Assembly (NCBI GenBank): GCA_037074615.1
Contig: JAYWLJ010000065.1
Coordinates: forward strand, 188,501-252,500
DNA: 64,000 nucleotides
Direction: 5' to 3'
Origin: Leucaena leucocephala
Taxonomy: Eukaryota; Streptophyta; Magnoliopsida; Fabales; Fabaceae
The notes below the pieces were generated by a model. It was not told the origin of the DNA. It saw only the letters and a program-made list of their open reading frames with translations, and ran no database searches. Positions within the stretch are counted from its first letter, which is position 1, and each line of letters begins with the position of its first letter. This document shows, in pieces, positions 61,411-64,000 of the stretch. A program made the position numbers and the translations under genes.

Positions 61411-64000
61411 CCGAAAACACAAAAATCCCAAAACTGTCCGAAATGGAACTTTTGGGCCATCCCGTGGTCTGGGTTTGGCAATTTCTACAGGGCAACGTAG
61501 ATGTCGATAAATTATGAAACCGGACTCCCTGGAAATATTGGCAAGTCTACTTTGTAGATAAATTATCCCCGCTCGCAGAAAAATTCATCTGCCACCCGAA
61601 AACACAAAAATCTCAAAACTGTCCAAAATGGAACTATTGGGCCATCCCGTGGTCTGGGTTTGGCAATTTCTACAGGGCAACGTAGATGTCGATAAATTAT
61701 GAAACCGGACTCCCTGGAAAGATTGGCAAGTCTACTTTGCAGATAAATTATCACCGCTCGCAGAAAAATTCATCTGCCAACCGAAAACACAAAAATCCCA
61801 AAACTGTCCGAAATGGAACTTTTGGGCCATCCCGTGGTCTGGGTTTGGCAATTTCTACAGGGCAACGTAGATGTCGATAAATTATGAAACCGGACTCCCT
61901 GGAAATATTGGCAAGTCTACTTTGCAGATAAATTATGACCGCTCATAGAAAAATTCATCTGGCACCCGAAAACACAAAAATCCAAAAATTGTACGAAATG
62001 GAACTTTTGGGCCATCGTGTGGTCTGGGTTTGGCAATTTCTACAGGGCAACGTCGATGTCGATAAATTATGAAACCGGACTCCCTGGAAATATTGGCAAG
62101 TCTACTTTGCAGATAAATTATGACCGCTCATAGAAAAATTCATCTGGCACCCGAAAACACAAAAATCCAAAAATTGTACGAAATGGAACTTTTTGGCCAT
62201 CGTGTGGTCTGGGTTTGGCAATTTCTACAGGGCAACGTAGATGTCGATAAATTATGAAACCAGACTCCCTCGAAAGCCTGGCAAGTCTACTTATCAGATA
62301 AATTATCACCGCGCGCAGAAAAATTCATCTGGCACCCGAAAACACAAAAATCCCAAAACTGTCCGAAATGGAACTTTTGGGCCATCCCGTGGTCTGGGTT
62401 TGGCAATTTCTACAGGGCAACGTCGATGTCGATAAATTATGAAACAGGACTCCCTGGAAAGCTTGGCAAGTCTACTTTGCAGATAAATTATCATCGCTCA
62501 TAGAAAAATTCATCTGGCAACCAAAATACAAAAATCCCAAAATTGTACGAAATGGAACTTTTGGGCCATCGTGTGGTCTGGGTTTGGCAATTTCTACAGG
62601 GCAACGTAGATGTCGATAAATTATGAAACCGGACTCCCTGGAAAGATTGGCAAGTCTACTTTGCAGATAAATTATCACCGCTCGCAGAAAAATTCATCTG
62701 GCACCCGAAAGCACAAAAATCCCAAAACTGTCCGAAATGGAACTTTTGGGCCATCCCGTGGTCTGGGTTTGGCAATTTCTACAGGGCAACGTAGATGTCG
62801 ATAAATTATGAAACCGGACTCCCTGGAAAGATTGGCAAGTCTACTTATCAGATAAATTATCACCGCGCGCAGAAAAATTCATCTGGCACCCGAAAACACA
62901 AAAATCCCAAAACTGTCCGAAATGGAACTTTTGGGCCATCCCGTGGTCTGGGTTTGGCAATTTCTACAGGGCAACGTAGATGTCGATAAATTATGAAACC
63001 AGACTCCCTCGAAAGCCTGGCAAGTCTACTTATCAGATAAATTATCACCGCTCGCAGAAAAATTCATCTGGCACCCGAAAACACAAAAATCCCAAAACTG
63101 TCCGAAATGGAACTTTTGGGCCATCCCGTGGTCTGGGTTTGGTAATTTCTACAGGGCAACGTAGATGTCGATAAATTATGAAACCGGACTCCCTGGAAAG
63201 ATTGGCAAGTCTACTTTGCAGATAAATTATCACCGCTCGCAGAAAAATTCATCTGCCACCCGAAAACACAAAAATCTCAAAACTGTCCAAAATGGAACTA
63301 TTGGGCCATCCCGTGGTCTGGGTTTGGTAATTTCTACAGGGCAACGTAGATGTCGATAAATTATGAAACCGGACTCCCTGGAAAGCTTGGAAAGTCTACT
63401 TTGCAGATAAATTATCACCGCTCGCAGAAAAATTCATCTGCCACCCGAAAACACAAAAATCTCAAAACTGTCCAAAACGGAACTTTTGGGCCATCCCGTG
63501 GTCTGGGTTTGGCAATTTCTACAGGGCAACGTAGATGTCGATAAATTATGAAACCGGACTCCCTGGAAATATTGGCAAGTCTACTTTGCAGATAAATTAT
63601 CACCGCTCGCAGAAAAATTCATCTGGCACCCGAAAACACAAAAATCCCAAAACTGTCCGAAATGGAACTTTTGGGCCATCCCGTGGTCTGGGTTTGGCAA
63701 TTTCTACAGGGCAACGTCGATATCGATAAATTATGAAACCAGACTCCTTGGAAAGATTGGCAAGTCTACTTTGTAGATAAATTATCACCGCTCACAGAAA
63801 AATTCATCTGCCACCCGAAAACACAAAAATCCCAAAACTGTCCGAAATGGAACTTTTGGGCCATCCCGTGGTCTGGGTTTGGTAATTTCTACAGGGCAAC
63901 GTAGATGTCGATAAATTATGAAACCGGACTCCCTGGAAAGCTTGGAAAGTCTACTTTGCAGATAAATTATCACCGCTCGCAGAAAAATTCATCTGCCACC
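61411..64000. repeat. Large unit copy C (truncated by the window edge)
   Basis: Matches A (47909-50498) at offset 13502. It keeps the monomers deleted in B (62241 and the 184-bp 62426) and the private GAACTTTTTGGCC near 62190. Differences from A seen: TTTGTAG for TTTGCAG at about 61555 and 63774, and CCGCTCGC for CCTCTCGC near 63420. Confidence 0.85.
63905..64000 (+). repeat. Partial monomer at the right window edge
   Basis: The last monomer is cut after position 96. It is of the TTGGAAAG plus TGCCACC class and continues copy C of the large unit, so the array continues rightwards. Confidence 0.95.

Larger units (their letters stand above)
1..64000. repeat. 185-bp satellite DNA array filling the whole window
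   Basis: A 185-bp unit repeats head to tail in one orientation across the whole window. Landmarks recurring every 185 bp include GATAAATTATGAAAC, CTCCCTGGAAA, ACACAAAAATCCC, TGGAACTTTTGGGCC and TTCTACAGGGCAA. The start phase drifts from 101 to 80 (modulo 185), which is 21 bp lost in total and is fully explained by fifteen 184-bp and two 182-bp monomers. This gives 345 full monomers and two partial ones. The hand-counted consensus is 83/185 G+C. No insertion, inversion or unique sequence interrupts the array. The family is unknown to me; size and organisation fit a centromeric or heterochromatic eukaryotic satellite, which is inference. Confidence 0.99.

Noticed and set aside
95..63973. Hundreds of 61-68 codon open frames on both strands, many starting MSINYE on the plus strand or MIIYL on the minus strand
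   Set aside because: They recur once per monomer in lockstep on both strands. 185 is not a multiple of three, so no frame continues across monomers. Copies carry stops and 1-bp deletions with no sign of protein constraint, and no domain is recognisable. They are by-products of the repeat.
1..64000. CRISPR array
   Set aside because: The repeat is 185 bp with no short repeat/unique spacer alternation and no cas genes. Variation is spread along the monomer as in satellite DNA.
1..64000. Tandem protein-repeat gene or ribosomal/5S/histone gene cluster
   Set aside because: There is no continuous frame, no rRNA or tRNA-like sequence, and no unit with a gene plus spacer. The unit is far too short for rDNA or histone repeats and lacks Pol III internal box order that I could recognise.

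Overview
The whole 64 kb is one tandem satellite-DNA array. A monomer of 185 bp is repeated head to tail on one strand from the first base to the last. I count 345 complete monomers plus a partial one at each edge (100 bp on the left, 96 bp on the right). Register is never lost. The total length lost is 21 bp: fifteen monomers are 184 bp long and two are 182 bp. I see no protein-coding gene, RNA gene, transposon, CRISPR array, inversion or unique sequence. Monomer positions below use an arbitrary register in which position 1 is the A of ATGTCGATAAATT.

The window suggests a eukaryotic nuclear genome: a nucleosome-sized monomer (185 bp, about 45% GC by hand count of the consensus), nested higher-order repeats and no interspersed genes are typical of centromeric or heterochromatic satellites of plants and animals. 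I do not recognise the family and cannot name the taxon or prove a centromeric role.

Layout. 1-3366 and 8695-12060 are near-identical copies of one segment (offset 8694), separated by 3367-8694, a block with its own private variants. 12061-24259 is built from a recurring ordered cassette of about 12-13 monomers, alternating 370-bp dimers and a 924-bp five-monomer unit; within it 15388-19033 and 19825-23470 are copies (offset 4437). 24260-29309 and 31841-36890 are copies (offset 7581) flanking a more divergent stretch, 29310-31840. 36891-40351 is a mosaic with a 1665-bp repeat. 40352-45993 is three tandem copies of a 1850-bp (10-monomer) unit. 46962-64000 holds two complete copies and one truncated copy (A, B, C) of a unit of about 6.8-7.6 kb, with visible deletion, insertion and local amplification between copies.

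The array therefore records unequal exchange at several scales: single monomers, dimers, 3- to 10-monomer units and multi-kilobase blocks. The monomer itself contains a degenerate internal duplication, a 7-bp inverted repeat with a 16-nt spacer, and a run of A-tracts. One monomer carries an exact match to the core of the CENP-B box, while many others are one base away. All similarities and difference counts were made by eye and should be treated as approximate.
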